DNA from: Planococcus versutus
GTDB lineage: Bacteria; Bacillota; Bacilli; Bacillales_A; Planococcaceae
Assembly: GCF_001186155.3 (NCBI RefSeq)
Contig: NZ_CP016540.2
Span: 2,706,001 to 2,770,000, forward strand
Reading direction: 5' to 3'
DNA length: 64,000 bases
Part shown: in pieces, positions 8,156 to 19,000 of the stretch
How positions within the stretch are numbered: position 1 is the stretch's first letter
How the letters are laid out: every line of letters starts with the position of its first letter
Notes under the pieces: model-generated
Database searches by the model: none
Seen by the model: the letters and a program-made list of their open reading frames with translations, nothing else
What the model was told of the DNA's origin: nothing
Position numbers and translations under genes: made by a program

Positions 8156-8968
8156 ATGAAGAAAGTTAGTTTACTGTTTTTATTCGCATTGGTGTTAGGG
8201 GTGTTAGCAGCATGCAGTGGTTCTCAAGAAAAAGATCCAACAACAGATGACGCAACGAGCTCTGAAGATGTATTAGCAAAAGTAAAAGATGAAGGCACGC
8301 TAATGATTGGAACAGAAGGTACATATCCTCCTTTCACATTTCATGACGCTTCTGGAGAATTAACGGGCTTTGACGTTGAAATCGCGCGTGAAGTTGCAAG
8401 TCGTTTAGGCGTTAAAGCAGAATTCCTTGAAACCCAATGGGATGCAATGTTTGCCGGATTGGATGCTGGCCGCTTTGACATGGTCGCAAACCAAGTCGGT
8501 ATCAATCCCGATCGTCAAGAAAGCTACGAGTTTTCAGATCCTTATATTACGTCTACAGCTGTTTTAGTCGTAGCTGAAGATAATACAGAAATCGAGAGCT
8601 TTGAAGACTTAAAAGGAAAACTTTCTGCACAATCCTTGACGAGCAACTATGGCGCAACGGCTACTTCATTTGGAGCTGAACTTGAAGGTGTCGAAGGATT
8701 TAACCAAGCCATTGAATTGTTAAATTCCGGTCGAGTTGATGCAACGGTAAATGATAATTTAACCGTTTTGGATTTCATGAAACAACGTCCAGATGCAGAA
8801 GTAAAAGTCGTAGATAAATCAGAAGATGCTGCACAAAGTGCATTATTGTTCCGCAAAGGCAGTGGCGCACTTGTAGATGAAGCGAGCAAGGCTTTAGCAG
8901 ATATGATCGACGACGGCACATACGATAAAATTTCAGAAAAATGGTTTGGTGAAAATGTACTTGAGTAG
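8156..8968 (+). CDS. tcyA: Cystine ABC transporter substrate-binding lipoprotein
   Basis: A 270-residue lipoprotein that binds cystine outside the cell and delivers it to TcyB. The signal peptide ends in the lipobox LAAC (Cys about 20), followed by a Ser/Asp-rich linker. The type 3 solute-binding fold (PF00497) begins at [34 protein letters not shown] and [10 protein letters not shown] are close to Bacillus subtilis TcyA as remembered. GAGGAG precedes the ATG at 8156; an ATG 15 nt earlier is less well placed. The gene overlaps tcyB. Cystine uptake fits the sulfur-amino-acid genes downstream in the window. Confidence 0.85.
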   Translation: MKKVSLLFLFALVLGVLAACSGSQEKDPTTDDATSSEDVLAKVKDEGTLMIGTEGTYPPFTFHDASGELTGFDVEIAREVASRLGVKAEFLETQWDAMFAGLDAGRFDMVANQVGINPDRQESYEFSDPYITSTAVLVVAEDNTEIESFEDLKGKLSAQSLTSNYGATATSFGAELEGVEGFNQAIELLNSGRVDATVNDNLTVLDFMKQRPDAEVKVVDKSEDAAQSALLFRKGSGALVDEASKALADMIDDGTYDKISEKWFGENVLE

Positions 8969-9656
8969 TATTTTTTCAGATCCGGTTAGATTGGAACGGC
9001 TTGTAGATATTGCGCAATCCTCATTTCTTCCATTGATCGAAGCCACGCTTCAATTTACTTTGCCTCTATCGATCATTTCGTTTATTTTCGGATTGGCATT
9101 AGCCGTTTTGACAGCATTAGCAAGAATTTCGACGGTTACATTCCTTCAAATTATTGCTCGTGTTTATGTATCTATTATTCGCGGTACTCCCTTACTCGTT
9201 CAATTGTTTATTTTGTTTTATGGATTGCCAACACTCGGCGTGACCATCGATCCATTTCCAGCAGCGGTAATTGGTTTTTCCTTGAACGTTGGGGCTTACG
9301 CTTCTGAAGTGATTCGAGCAGCCATTTTGTCGATTCCAAAAGGACAATGGGAAGCAGCTGGCACCATCGGCATGTCATACACACAATCGTTGCGACGCGT
9401 GATTTTGCCACAAGCCTCCCGTGTTTCTTTGCCACCGTTGTCGAATACGTTTATTAGTTTAATTAAAGACACTTCGCTCGCGTCACTGATTCTCGTGACC
9501 GAGATGTTCCGCGTTGCCCAACAAATTGCCGCGACCAATTATGAGTTCTTGTTATTATATGGACAAGCTGCATTGTTGTACTGGGTCATTTGCTTTGCCT
9601 TGTCATTAGTTCAAGGCCGCCTTGAACACCGCTTTGATCGGTACGTTTCTCGATAA
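8955..9656 (+). CDS. tcyB: Cystine ABC transporter permease
   Basis: A HisM-type amino-acid permease of about 233 residues with five predicted helices. The pattern [16 protein letters not shown] and the EAA loop [22 protein letters not shown] are diagnostic for polar amino-acid importers, and the sequence resembles TcyB. The ATG at 8955 overlaps the tcyA stop by 14 nt. TTG (8946) and GTG (8949) just upstream are alternatives; none has a strong ribosome site, so translation is probably coupled to tcyA. It forms the membrane channel of the importer with TcyA and TcyC. Confidence 0.85.
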   Translation: MYLSSIFSDPVRLERLVDIAQSSFLPLIEATLQFTLPLSIISFIFGLALAVLTALARISTVTFLQIIARVYVSIIRGTPLLVQLFILFYGLPTLGVTIDPFPAAVIGFSLNVGAYASEVIRAAILSIPKGQWEAAGTIGMSYTQSLRRVILPQASRVSLPPLSNTFISLIKDTSLASLILVTEMFRVAQQIAATNYEFLLLYGQAALLYWVICFALSLVQGRLEHRFDRYVSR

Positions 9657-9692
9657 TAAAAGCAATTCACTTATTGCAGTAAGGAGTTTGAC

Positions 9693-10439
9693 ATGATTTC
9701 CATCAAAAATTTGCACAAGCAATTTGGCACACTAGAAGTATTAAAAGGCATTGATACAGAAGTTCAGAAAGGCCAAGCCATTGTCGTAATTGGTCCATCG
9801 GGTTCTGGCAAAACAACTTTTCTTCGCTGCTTAAACACACTGGAAACCCCAACTTCGGGTTCTGTGACAATTGATGAACAAACCGTCGATTTTTCAAAAC
9901 CCTTATCAAAAAAACAACTTCTGTCGTTTCGCAAACAATCGGCTATGGTGTTTCAACATTATAATTTATTTCCTCACATGACGGCACTCGAAAACGTTAT
10001 GGAAGGCCCCGTTGTTGTCCAAAAGCAAGATAAACAACAGGCTAAACAAAAAGCAGAGCAATTGCTGACAAAAGTGGGATTGGCAGATAAAATGAATGAC
10101 TACCCATTTCAACTGAGCGGAGGTCAGCAGCAACGTGTCGGCATCGCACGTGCTTTAGCACTCGAACCAAAAGTTATGTTATTCGATGAACCGACTTCGG
10201 CACTCGACCCTGAACTGGTCGGCGAAGTGCTGCAAGTCATGAAAGAGTTAGCTGCTGAAGGCATGACCATGGTTGTGGTGACACACGAAATGCGCTTTGC
10301 TAAAGGCGTGGCAGACGAAGTGTTGTTTATGGACGAAGGACGCATCGTTGAACGTGGCACACCCGAAGACATTTTCAACAACCCTACAGAAGATCGCACT
10401 CGACAGTTTTTGAGTTTGATTCAAGAAACAGAAGTGTGA
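9693..10439 (+). CDS. tcyC: Cystine ABC transporter ATP-binding protein
   Basis: A 248-residue ATPase driving the TcyAB importer. Walker A is GPSGSGKTT (residues 33-41), the signature is [15 protein letters not shown], Walker B is [12 protein letters not shown] and the H-loop is VVTHEM. This is the complete set for a polar-amino-acid importer ATPase. AAGGAG precedes the ATG, 36 nt after tcyB. A terminator about 60 nt downstream closes the operon. Confidence 0.85.
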   Translation: MISIKNLHKQFGTLEVLKGIDTEVQKGQAIVVIGPSGSGKTTFLRCLNTLETPTSGSVTIDEQTVDFSKPLSKKQLLSFRKQSAMVFQHYNLFPHMTALENVMEGPVVVQKQDKQQAKQKAEQLLTKVGLADKMNDYPFQLSGGQQQRVGIARALALEPKVMLFDEPTSALDPELVGEVLQVMKELAAEGMTMVVVTHEMRFAKGVADEVLFMDEGRIVERGTPEDIFNNPTEDRTRQFLSLIQETEV

Positions 10440-10497
10440 ACAAAGTAGAAGTTGCCGTTTAGCAGCTTTTACTTTGTTTGGCACTAGTTTTCCAACC

Positions 10498-10537
10498 AAA
10501 AACCTCGCATTCCTTTTTAGGAATACGAGGTTTTTTT
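10498..10537 (+). terminator. Terminator after tcyABC
   Basis: A stem AACCTCG(C)ATTCC with GGAAT(A)CGAGGTT and a TTTTTA loop, followed by seven T residues. The A-rich 5' side could also act on the convergent epimerase gene. Confidence 0.8.
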
Positions 10538-10543
10538 CAATTT

Positions 10544-11656
10544 CTACTGGATGACACATGACTTCACAGTTAGCTTATCTAGTTGTGCCTGGTCTACTTC
10601 TACCCCTAACCCTGGCTTGCCCGATAATAAGACATACGGATGATCATAAGTTAAATCCCCTATCTCTTCGCTGAATAAGAGTGGTCCTGTTAGTTCTGTG
10701 CTTTCGATATTGATGCGTGACATGGCTACATGATACCCTGCTGCTGAACCGACGGACGATTCCACCATAGAACCGATTTGACACAACATGCCTGCGGCTT
10801 CAGCGGTTTTCGCCATTTGGATTGCGTGAAAAATGCCGGCGCATTTCATGAGTTTGATGTTCAAGACATCAGCTGCTTGCAGACGAATGATTTCGAGCAA
10901 ATCTTCCATGGATTGAATGCTTTCGTCAGCCATAATCGGAACAGCTGTTTTTGAGCGGATTTCAGCTAAGCCCCGAATATCCCCCATACGGATTGGCTGT
11001 TCAATCCAAGCAATGTTTGCGTTTTCTAGCTGTTTGATCGCGGCGACGGCAATTCCCGGTGATTTCCAGCCTTGGTTGACGTCTACACGAATGGGCAGTT
11101 CTTTCCCAACTGCTTCACGAACCGCTAAAATACGATCTACATCTTCTTGCGCTTGCCCTTTTCCTACTTTTAGTTTTAAAGAAGCGTAACCGAGCTCTAC
11201 GGCTTTTTTTGCTTTCTCCGCCATGATTTTAGGTGCTTCAATGCTCAATACTTTCGGGTAATCCAAATGAGGCGTTGCTTGTCCACCAATTAAATTATAA
11301 ATGGGCTGGCCAACCGCTTTCCCCATCAAGTCATAGCAAGCAATATCCACAGCGGCTTTTGCAGCTGAATTTCTAGCCATCAATGCATTCATTTTTGAAT
11401 GAATGCGTTCAATATCAAATGGACTCATTCCGATAATAGCCGGAAGAAATTTTTCTTTCAAAATTTCATAAGCCGCAGTAAAATATTCTCCTGTTACATG
11501 TTCGTCTGGTACAGCTTCTCCATATCCAATAAGTCCTGCATCGGTTTCCAACACAATGATTAATGCAGGCATATCTGGATAAGTGGCATAGGAAATAATA
11601 AAAGGTTCGTTAAGAGGAAATCTAACCGCATGCAATGACGCTTTTGTAATTTTCAT
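10544..11656 (-). CDS. Enolase-superfamily epimerase, dipeptide epimerase-like
   Basis: A 370-residue protein of the mandelate racemase/muconate lactonising group. The N-terminal capping domain is residues 1-120. The barrel carries KLKVG (general base Lys about 163), the metal ligands in RVDVN, IEQP and MADES, and the opposite base Lys in NIKLMKCAG. This is the muconate-cycloisomerase subgroup pattern shared by L-Ala-D/L-Glu epimerases, N-succinylamino-acid racemases and OSB synthases. The next gene, divergent, is an N-acyl-amino-acid amidohydrolase, which suggests a role in peptide or acylated amino-acid recycling. No menaquinone genes are near, so MenC is less likely. GGAGG precedes the ATG. 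Confidence 0.75.
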   Translation of the reverse strand: MKITKASLHAVRFPLNEPFIISYATYPDMPALIIVLETDAGLIGYGEAVPDEHVTGEYFTAAYEILKEKFLPAIIGMSPFDIERIHSKMNALMARNSAAKAAVDIACYDLMGKAVGQPIYNLIGGQATPHLDYPKVLSIEAPKIMAEKAKKAVELGYASLKLKVGKGQAQEDVDRILAVREAVGKELPIRVDVNQGWKSPGIAVAAIKQLENANIAWIEQPIRMGDIRGLAEIRSKTAVPIMADESIQSMEDLLEIIRLQAADVLNIKLMKCAGIFHAIQMAKTAEAAGMLCQIGSMVESSVGSAAGYHVAMSRINIESTELTGPLLFSEEIGDLTYDHPYVLLSGKPGLGVEVDQAQLDKLTVKSCVIQ

Positions 11657-11754
11657 TTAAGGGCCTCCAATGGATTTAACTTGGTGTATACTTACACTAT
11701 AGTGAACTTTATGAATAATTGATATTTTATTTGATAGTCAAAGGAGTTTTGAAA

Positions 11755-12960
11755 ATGATCATCACACAAAAAATCGATTCATTGTACGAAGAAATGGTAG
11801 AAATCAGAAGACACCTACATATGAATCCTGAGTTGTCGCATCAAGAAATCGCGACTCCTGCTTTTATTGCAGAGCAACTAGAAGCAATGGGCGTTGAAGT
11901 TCGTCGTAATGTTGGTGGACGTGGGGTCGTCGGTACAATTCGCGGTGGCAAACCGGGCAAAACGATCGCGTTCCGCGCCGATTTCGATGCGTTGCCGATT
12001 GATGATCAAAAAGACGTCTCTTATAAATCTACGGTTCCTGGTGTTATGCACGCTTGTGGACATGACGGACATACCGCTGCGTTACTTGGTTTTGCTAAAG
12101 CGATGGTCGCGATCCAAAAAGATTTGCCTGGAACCATCGTGTTGATCCATCAATTTGGTGAGGAACTATCACCAGGCGGGGCACGTGCCATGATTGAAGA
12201 TGGTTGCTTAGACGGAGTCGATGCAATTTTCGGTGCTCATTTGCAGAGCAAATTGGATGCAGGCCGCGTTTATTTGCGAGATGGCTTTTTGCAAGCTTCT
12301 GAAGATGCCATCAAAATTATTGTCCGTGGCTCTGGAACTCACGGCGCAGAACCTCATCAAGGGATCGATCCGATTTTAGTAGCGAGCCATATTATGGTGG
12401 CACTTCAATCCATTGTTAGCCGCAATGCGGATCCATTGAAAGAACTGGTTGTCTCTATCGGTAAATTCCAAGCGGGTGATGCTGATAACGTTATTTCAAG
12501 CAAAGCTGTTTTAGAAGGCACTATTCGTGTGTTTGATCCTGAGCTTCGCATACTTGCAGGACAACGTTTGCGGACGATTGTGGAAAATGTCGCCAGTGCG
12601 ATGGGTGCTACTGCTGAATTGATCATCGAAACGGGCTACGATTCGCTTTGGAATCATCCCACTGAAACAGACATTGTTCGGGCCGCCGCACGCGAAGTGC
12701 TGGGAGACGAATATGTAATGGAAATTGATCCAATTATGCCAGTGGAAGATTTCACATATTATACGCAAGCTAAGCCAGGTGCTTTTTTCTTCGTCGGTGC
12801 AAAAATGGATGACGAGAACGTTGTTTATCCACATCATCACGAAAGCTTTGATTTTAATGAAAATGCCATGTTGGTGACGACAAAAGTGTTTGCTGCGATT
12901 TATTTTGAAGCTCAAGAATGTACTGCGGACAGTATTCCGGTTGATTTGGACAGTATTTGA
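11755..12960 (+). CDS. M20 family amidohydrolase (N-acyl-L-amino acid type)
   Basis: A 401-residue metallo-hydrolase starting after AAAGGAG. The di-metal motifs are HACGHDGHTA, the catalytic Glu in GEELSPGG and GAHL. A dimerisation domain with HGAEPHQGIDP sits mid-protein, and a C-terminal His is in PHHHESFDF. The pattern is that of subfamily M20D amidohydrolases, which release amino acids from N-acyl or dipeptide-like substrates in the cytoplasm. The catalytic domain ends near the EAQEC segment. The last residues, TADSIPVDLDSI, and the stop codon are encoded by the first two units of the GACAGTA array. The tail is therefore probably an acquired extension. Confidence 0.85.
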   Translation: MIITQKIDSLYEEMVEIRRHLHMNPELSHQEIATPAFIAEQLEAMGVEVRRNVGGRGVVGTIRGGKPGKTIAFRADFDALPIDDQKDVSYKSTVPGVMHACGHDGHTAALLGFAKAMVAIQKDLPGTIVLIHQFGEELSPGGARAMIEDGCLDGVDAIFGAHLQSKLDAGRVYLRDGFLQASEDAIKIIVRGSGTHGAEPHQGIDPILVASHIMVALQSIVSRNADPLKELVVSIGKFQAGDADNVISSKAVLEGTIRVFDPELRILAGQRLRTIVENVASAMGATAELIIETGYDSLWNHPTETDIVRAAAREVLGDEYVMEIDPIMPVEDFTYYTQAKPGAFFFVGAKMDDENVVYPHHHESFDFNENAMLVTTKVFAAIYFEAQECTADSIPVDLDSI

Positions 12961-13019
12961 GAAATTCGGACAGTATTCCACACGATTCGGACAGTATTTC
13001 ATTCCATCTCGACAGTATC
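12927..13019 (+). repeat. GACAGTA array A, five units, 20-21 nt period
   Basis: Units begin at 12927, 12948, 12968, 12989 and 13010 (steps 21, 20, 21, 21). The first four read GGACAGTATT and the last CGACAGTATC. The spacers of 10-11 nt differ but usually end in ATTC, ATTT or ATCT. The first two units lie inside the 3' end of the M20 amidohydrolase gene and provide its stop. The array ends 20 nt before the terminator shared with kbl. Confidence 0.9.
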
Positions 13020-13039
13020 GCCTTTATTTGGAAATAAAA

Positions 13040-13072
13040 ACAAGCCAAGCGGCGTGCCGCTTGGCTTGTTTT
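13040..13072. terminator. Bidirectional terminator between M20 amidohydrolase and kbl
   Basis: The perfect 14-bp inverted repeat ACAAGCCAAGCGGC/GCCGCTTGGCTTGT with a GT loop has T-rich tracts on both strands. Confidence 0.9.
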
Positions 13073-13079
13073 GTATTTT

Positions 13080-14270
13080 TTAGTTGATTACGCCTAATTC
13101 TTTACCTACTTTTTCGTAAGTCGCAATGGCTTCATCTAACATTTCTTTCGTATGCGCCGCTGTTGGCATATTGCGTACGCGCCCCGTGCCTTTTGGAACC
13201 GTTGGGAAAACGATTGATTTTGCATACACGCCTTCTTCAAACAAACGCTTCGAGAACTGTTGTGTTAACTTCTCGTCGCCGATAATGCAAGGTGTGATTG
13301 GTGTTTCGGAATGACCAATATTAAACCCTAAAGCGTCTAATCCTTTTTTCAAGTAATCGCCGTTGTCCCAGAGCTTATCGTGCAATTCTGTTGAGTCGAT
13401 AATCATTTGAACTGCTGCTGTGATCGCTGCAACGTCGCCTGGAGTTACCGCTGTTGAGAATAAGAATGGACGTGAACGCACTTTCAACCAGTCGATTAAG
13501 TTTTTCTTACCTGCTACATAACCGCCGACAACGCCGACTGCTTTAGACAACGTTCCCATTTGCATATCGATTTCTTTTTCAAGACCGAAATGTTTTACCG
13601 TTCCTTTTCCTTTACCCGTTACGCCTGATCCGTGTGCATCATCCACATACGTAATCAAATCAAATTCTTTTGCGATTTCTACGATTTCTGGAAGCTTAGC
13701 TATATCGCCGTCCATCGAGAAGACGCCGTCTGTGATGACCATGACTTTATTGTACTGGCCAGATTCTGTCGCTTCTTTTGCTTTCATGCGCAAATCTTCC
13801 ATATCCGAGTGTTTGAAAGCGATGATTTTCGCTTTCGATAAACGGCAACCATCAATGATTGACGCGTGGTTTAACTGATCCGAAAGAATGGCATCGTTTT
13901 TGTCCATTACTGCTGAAATGGCTGCCATGTTGCAGTTAAAACCAGATTGATACGAAATAGCTGCTTCTGTTCCTTTAAATTCAGCAAGCTTTTCTTCTAG
14001 TTTCACGTGTAGGTCAAGCGTTCCGTTGATTGTACGAACCGCGCCTGCTCCAACGCCATATTTATCAATTGCATCTTTTGCTACTTGCTTCAAGTCTTCG
14101 TTTGTTGCAAGACCTAAATAGTTATTTGAAGAAAGGTTGATCAGATCTTTGCCGCGCACTTTGATGATTGCGCCGTTTGGTCCTTGAACTGGGTCAATTT
14201 CATTGTAAAGACCTTGCTCTTTTAATTCTGTTAAGTTCTCATCTAAAAATGCATCTAATTTTTTTGACAA
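13080..14270 (-). CDS. kbl: Glycine C-acetyltransferase (2-amino-3-ketobutyrate CoA ligase)
   Basis: A 396-residue PLP enzyme of the alpha-oxoamine synthase family. It cleaves 2-amino-3-ketobutyrate with CoA to glycine and acetyl-CoA, completing threonine breakdown begun by Tdh. Visible motifs are NNYLG near residue 50, the cofactor-binding YVDDAHGSG, and [13 protein letters not shown] with the Schiff-base lysine. The start is TTG at 14270, supported by AGGAAGAGGA just upstream; no in-frame ATG is better placed. BioF is the main alternative, but no biotin genes are present and tdh is nearby. The gene is separate from tdh. Confidence 0.8.
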   Translation of the reverse strand: MSKKLDAFLDENLTELKEQGLYNEIDPVQGPNGAIIKVRGKDLINLSSNNYLGLATNEDLKQVAKDAIDKYGVGAGAVRTINGTLDLHVKLEEKLAEFKGTEAAISYQSGFNCNMAAISAVMDKNDAILSDQLNHASIIDGCRLSKAKIIAFKHSDMEDLRMKAKEATESGQYNKVMVITDGVFSMDGDIAKLPEIVEIAKEFDLITYVDDAHGSGVTGKGKGTVKHFGLEKEIDMQMGTLSKAVGVVGGYVAGKKNLIDWLKVRSRPFLFSTAVTPGDVAAITAAVQMIIDSTELHDKLWDNGDYLKKGLDALGFNIGHSETPITPCIIGDEKLTQQFSKRLFEEGVYAKSIVFPTVPKGTGRVRNMPTAAHTKEMLDEAIATYEKVGKELGVIN

Positions 14271-14362
14271 TGTCCTCTTCCTTTCAAAACGAAATTCTGT
14301 ATCTATCTTAACATACAGTTATTTTTTCCAAAAGAAAAAGCAGACCGCGGCCTACTTTCCAC

Positions 14363-16428
<2,066 letters not shown>

Positions 16429-16439
16429 CGTTATTCTCC

Positions 16440-16913
16440 TTAAATTGCTTTATCTGCAAAGACTTGAGTCCATTGGTCTTTTTTCTCCAGCATTTCACGC
16501 GCTAACTCTTTTGCTCCTTCTAAACTATGACTTGCAGCCCAACCGCATTGCACTTCATTGCATGCTGGCACTTCGTCTGCTTCTAACACGTCGTTTAAGG
16601 TATTTTCTAAAATAAGAAGAATTTCATCATAATCATCCAGATTTATAACCGACAAATAAAAGCCGGTTTGGCAACCCATCGGCCCAATATCAACGATGTT
16701 ATCAGAATGATTGCGACTGTGTTCAGCCATCATATGTTCAAGAGAATGAAGTCCAGGCATGTCCATATGCTCTTTGTTTGGCTGCTTGAAACGGATATCG
16801 TATTTGCGAATCGTATCGCCTTTAGCTCCTGTTTTTTCTCCTGCTAAACGGACATACGGTGCTACCACTTTTGTGTGATCTAAGTTAAAGCTTTCGACAT
16901 TCATTTTTTTCAT
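16440..16913 (-). CDS. luxS: S-ribosylhomocysteine lyase LuxS
   Basis: A 157-residue metalloenzyme converting S-ribosylhomocysteine to homocysteine and DPD, the precursor of autoinducer-2. The metal motif HSLEH is at residues 56-60 and the catalytic Cys81 lies in [12 protein letters not shown] downstream Cys in [15 protein letters not shown] corresponds to the remaining metal-ligand region. AAGGAG precedes the ATG. It sits 12 nt after yrrT and 11 nt before mccA, in the slot that mtnN occupies in Bacillus subtilis. Here it supplies homocysteine directly to MccA. Confidence 0.95.
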   Translation of the reverse strand: MKKMNVESFNLDHTKVVAPYVRLAGEKTGAKGDTIRKYDIRFKQPNKEHMDMPGLHSLEHMMAEHSRNHSDNIVDIGPMGCQTGFYLSVINLDDYDEILLILENTLNDVLEADEVPACNEVQCGWAASHSLEGAKELAREMLEKKDQWTQVFADKAI

Positions 16914-16925
16914 CTCTATCGCTCC

Positions 16926-17561
16926 TTATTGTTTAGTTGCTTCTATCAAATAAACGTACGTATTCATTTTTGATAATTTCACAGCAAGCCCTGCTTGCGT
17001 GATGAGTTCTTCTATTTTAGGAACAGTTGTGTAATGTTCTCGATTCAAGTCTTCTACAAGATTCACATGACCTCGCGCTTGTTCAAATTCAATCATTTTT
17101 TTCTTGCTTTGTTCTGAATCAAAGACCGTGTCTGCAAAAATCACTTTGCCTCCGGCAGGTAATTTTTTAGCGTATAGTTGGAAAGCTTGTGCTTTTTCTG
17201 CATCGGTTAAATGATGAAATGCATAAGAACTAACAAAACTAGTCGGTGAACTTGCTGTTTCAAATTCAAGGAAATCTCCGTCTACTACTTCTAAATTCGG
17301 TAGTTTTTGAGCTGTTACTTTTCTCATAGCTTGATTGGGTTCGACGCCAACGACCGCTAAATCACGCTTAAGCAGTTTTTCGGCCAAGTTGCCCGTCCCA
17401 ATACCAAATTCCACTACCGGACTGGTTGCCGCATCTGCAACAGCTTGCAAAATTTCATTATAGTTAAAGAACACATCTTTATATTCTTCGTCTTTTCCAT
17501 TTACCGAGTCATCGTATGTATGCACCCAGTCATCAAATATTTCTACAAATTCACGCCCCAT
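16926..17561 (-). CDS. yrrT: YrrT-like SAM-dependent methyltransferase
   Basis: A 211-residue class I methyltransferase, first gene of the yrrT-luxS-mccA-mccB operon. The start at 17561 follows GAGGAGG; a longer in-frame reading has no ribosome site. The N-terminus MGREFVEIFDDWVHTYD matches the YrrT family. The SAM-binding motif is VVEFGIGTGNLAEKLL, followed by GVEPNQAMR and DGDF. Its substrate is unknown in the family. The operon would recycle the S-adenosylhomocysteine it produces. Confidence 0.8.
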   Translation of the reverse strand: MGREFVEIFDDWVHTYDDSVNGKDEEYKDVFFNYNEILQAVADAATSPVVEFGIGTGNLAEKLLKRDLAVVGVEPNQAMRKVTAQKLPNLEVVDGDFLEFETASSPTSFVSSYAFHHLTDAEKAQAFQLYAKKLPAGGKVIFADTVFDSEQSKKKMIEFEQARGHVNLVEDLNREHYTTVPKIEELITQAGLAVKLSKMNTYVYLIEATKQ

Positions 17562-17612
17562 AAAATGCCTCCTCAGCCCATTTTTAAAAACCAATAGACT
17601 TACTAGGTTTAA

Positions 17613-17641
17613 TTTATATCACATTGTCCAGAAGGTTTCAA
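17613..17641 (-). promoter_or_regulatory. Sigma-A promoter of yrrT-luxS-mccA-mccB
   Basis: On the minus strand, TTGAAA (17641-17636) and TATAAA (17618-17613) are separated by exactly 17 nt. They lie about 50 nt upstream of the yrrT start. No SAM riboswitch is present between promoter and start, since the leader is too short. Confidence 0.65.
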
Positions 17642-17673
17642 GTAATGGGAGGCTAACTTTTAATTTTATCGAT

Positions 17674-17704
17674 AAAAAAAGCCAGACAGCTTTGTCCGGC
17701 TTTT
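17674..17704 (-). terminator. Terminator after the YczE-like gene
   Basis: On the minus strand a stem AAGCCGGACA with TGTCTGGCTT, containing one G-U pair and an AAGC loop, is followed by seven T residues. It separates the YczE-like gene from the sulfur operon. Confidence 0.75.
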
Positions 17705-17738
17705 CCTTTTGCTTTGGTATGAATGCACGGATGCATTT

Positions 17739-18380
17739 CTAAACTTTAAGCACTGGGGGTAATTTTTTTTTATCACCAATCAGTGTCACTAATAATCGCT
17801 CGAATTGCGGCAAGGATTGCTGGACAATTCGACCGGTCAGTAGCGCAACAGCAATCGTTCCAATGCCCACAGGTCCACCTAGCAGCCACCCTAGTAATGC
17901 GACGCCCACTTCAATTCCTGCGCGAACAATACTTATGCTGAGCCCCGTTTTATCAACCAGTAGCATCATCAAGCTGTCACGTGGCCCCGCTCCAATCTTA
18001 GGAGATACATATAAACCAACGCCATAACCTGAAATCACAATTCCTGCCGACAAGATTAACACTTGTCCAACTAAGGTCGTGATGTCTGGAATTAAAAAAT
18101 TAAAGATATCAATAAAAAGACCGATTAATACCATATTCAAGAAAGTACCAATTTGTGGTATTTTTCGTGTAAAAAATGCTGTTATGGCAATGAGGGTAAA
18201 TCCGGCAATAACAGACCAGGTTCCAATGGTCCATCCAAAATTCAAGTATAGACCGACATGCAAAACATCCCATGGCCCGATGCCCAACCTGCTGCCTTTA
18301 ATGGTCATCGCAAACCCAAGAGCCAAAACAATCAATCCCACGATAAAAAATAACCATCGGAAAAAAAATGCACGCTTCAT
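17739..18380 (-). CDS. YczE/YitT-type integral membrane protein
   Basis: A 213-residue protein with about five hydrophobic helices. The start at 18380 is set by AAAGAGG upstream. The paired glycine-rich loops KGSRLGIGPWDVLHVGL (near residue 30) and SPKIGAGPRDSLMMLL (near 125) are the internal repeat typical of the YczE/YyaS/YitT family. The biochemical role of these proteins is not known; Bacillus subtilis YczE affects surfactin production in unclear ways. It follows ybaK by 65 nt with a possible weak terminator between. Confidence 0.75.
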   Translation of the reverse strand: MKRAFFFRWLFFIVGLIVLALGFAMTIKGSRLGIGPWDVLHVGLYLNFGWTIGTWSVIAGFTLIAITAFFTRKIPQIGTFLNMVLIGLFIDIFNFLIPDITTLVGQVLILSAGIVISGYGVGLYVSPKIGAGPRDSLMMLLVDKTGLSISIVRAGIEVGVALLGWLLGGPVGIGTIAVALLTGRIVQQSLPQFERLLVTLIGDKKKLPPVLKV

Positions 18381-18410
18381 CCAAATCCTCTTTTCTAAAA
18401 ATTGATATGA

Positions 18411-18442
18411 AAAATCCATCCACTCAAAGAGAATGGATGGAT
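18411..18442 (-). terminator. Weak hairpin after ybaK
   Basis: On the minus strand TCCA...CTC pairs with GAG...TGGA through a small bulge and is followed by five T residues. It may attenuate read-through into the YczE-like gene. Confidence 0.35.
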
Positions 18443-18445
18443 GCT

Positions 18446-18937
18446 TTATTGACTGGTCGTGGTCAATTCAGCAAACTGGCCTTTTGTGACAAACAGAAGT
18501 TCTGATGGTGCCAGTTTTAGTTGCATGCCGATTTTACCGGCTGACACAATTAACTCAGACAATCGCTCTGCTTCGATGGAAACAAAAGTTGGAAAAGGCT
18601 TTTTCATTCCAACAGGCGAACATCCGCCTCGAACATAGCCGGTTAACGATAAAATTTCTTTTACAGAAACCATTTCCATTTTCTTTTCGCTAGCTGCTTT
18701 TGCTGCTTTTTTTAAGTCGAGCTCTTCTGCTACGGGAATGACGAAAACATATGCTTGTTTAGATGCACCAGAAGCGACAAGTGTTTTATAGACACGTTCT
18801 GGAGGATAACCGATTTTACCAGCTACAGACACTCCATCTACTTTGCCGTCTTCGATTGTGTAATAGAGCAACTCGTAAGGAATTTTTTCTTTATCGAGTA
18901 TGCGTGCAGCATTTGTTTTCGCGATTTTCTTCGCCAT
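18446..18937 (-). CDS. ybaK: Cys-tRNA(Pro) deacylase YbaK/EbsC
   Basis: A 163-residue trans-editing enzyme that hydrolyses cysteine mischarged onto tRNA-Pro by prolyl-tRNA synthetase. The single YbaK domain carries the lysine in VYKTLVASG and the GGCSPVGMKK loop characteristic of this subfamily. AAGGGGAGAGG precedes the ATG. It lies 63 nt downstream of topB on the same strand and may be partly co-transcribed. Related ProX-type deacylases differ in the substrate loop. Confidence 0.85.
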   Translation of the reverse strand: MAKKIAKTNAARILDKEKIPYELLYYTIEDGKVDGVSVAGKIGYPPERVYKTLVASGASKQAYVFVIPVAEELDLKKAAKAASEKKMEMVSVKEILSLTGYVRGGCSPVGMKKPFPTFVSIEAERLSELIVSAGKIGMQLKLAPSELLFVTKGQFAELTTTSQ

Positions 18938-19000
18938 GACCTCTCCCCTTGCCTTGAAAAGATTCTTTAGTCACAGCATATCATCATCAGCTACGGGATT

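Noticed and set aside
16926..17660. SAM riboswitch before yrrT
   Set aside because: The leader between promoter and start is only about 50 nt and has no S-box-like stems.
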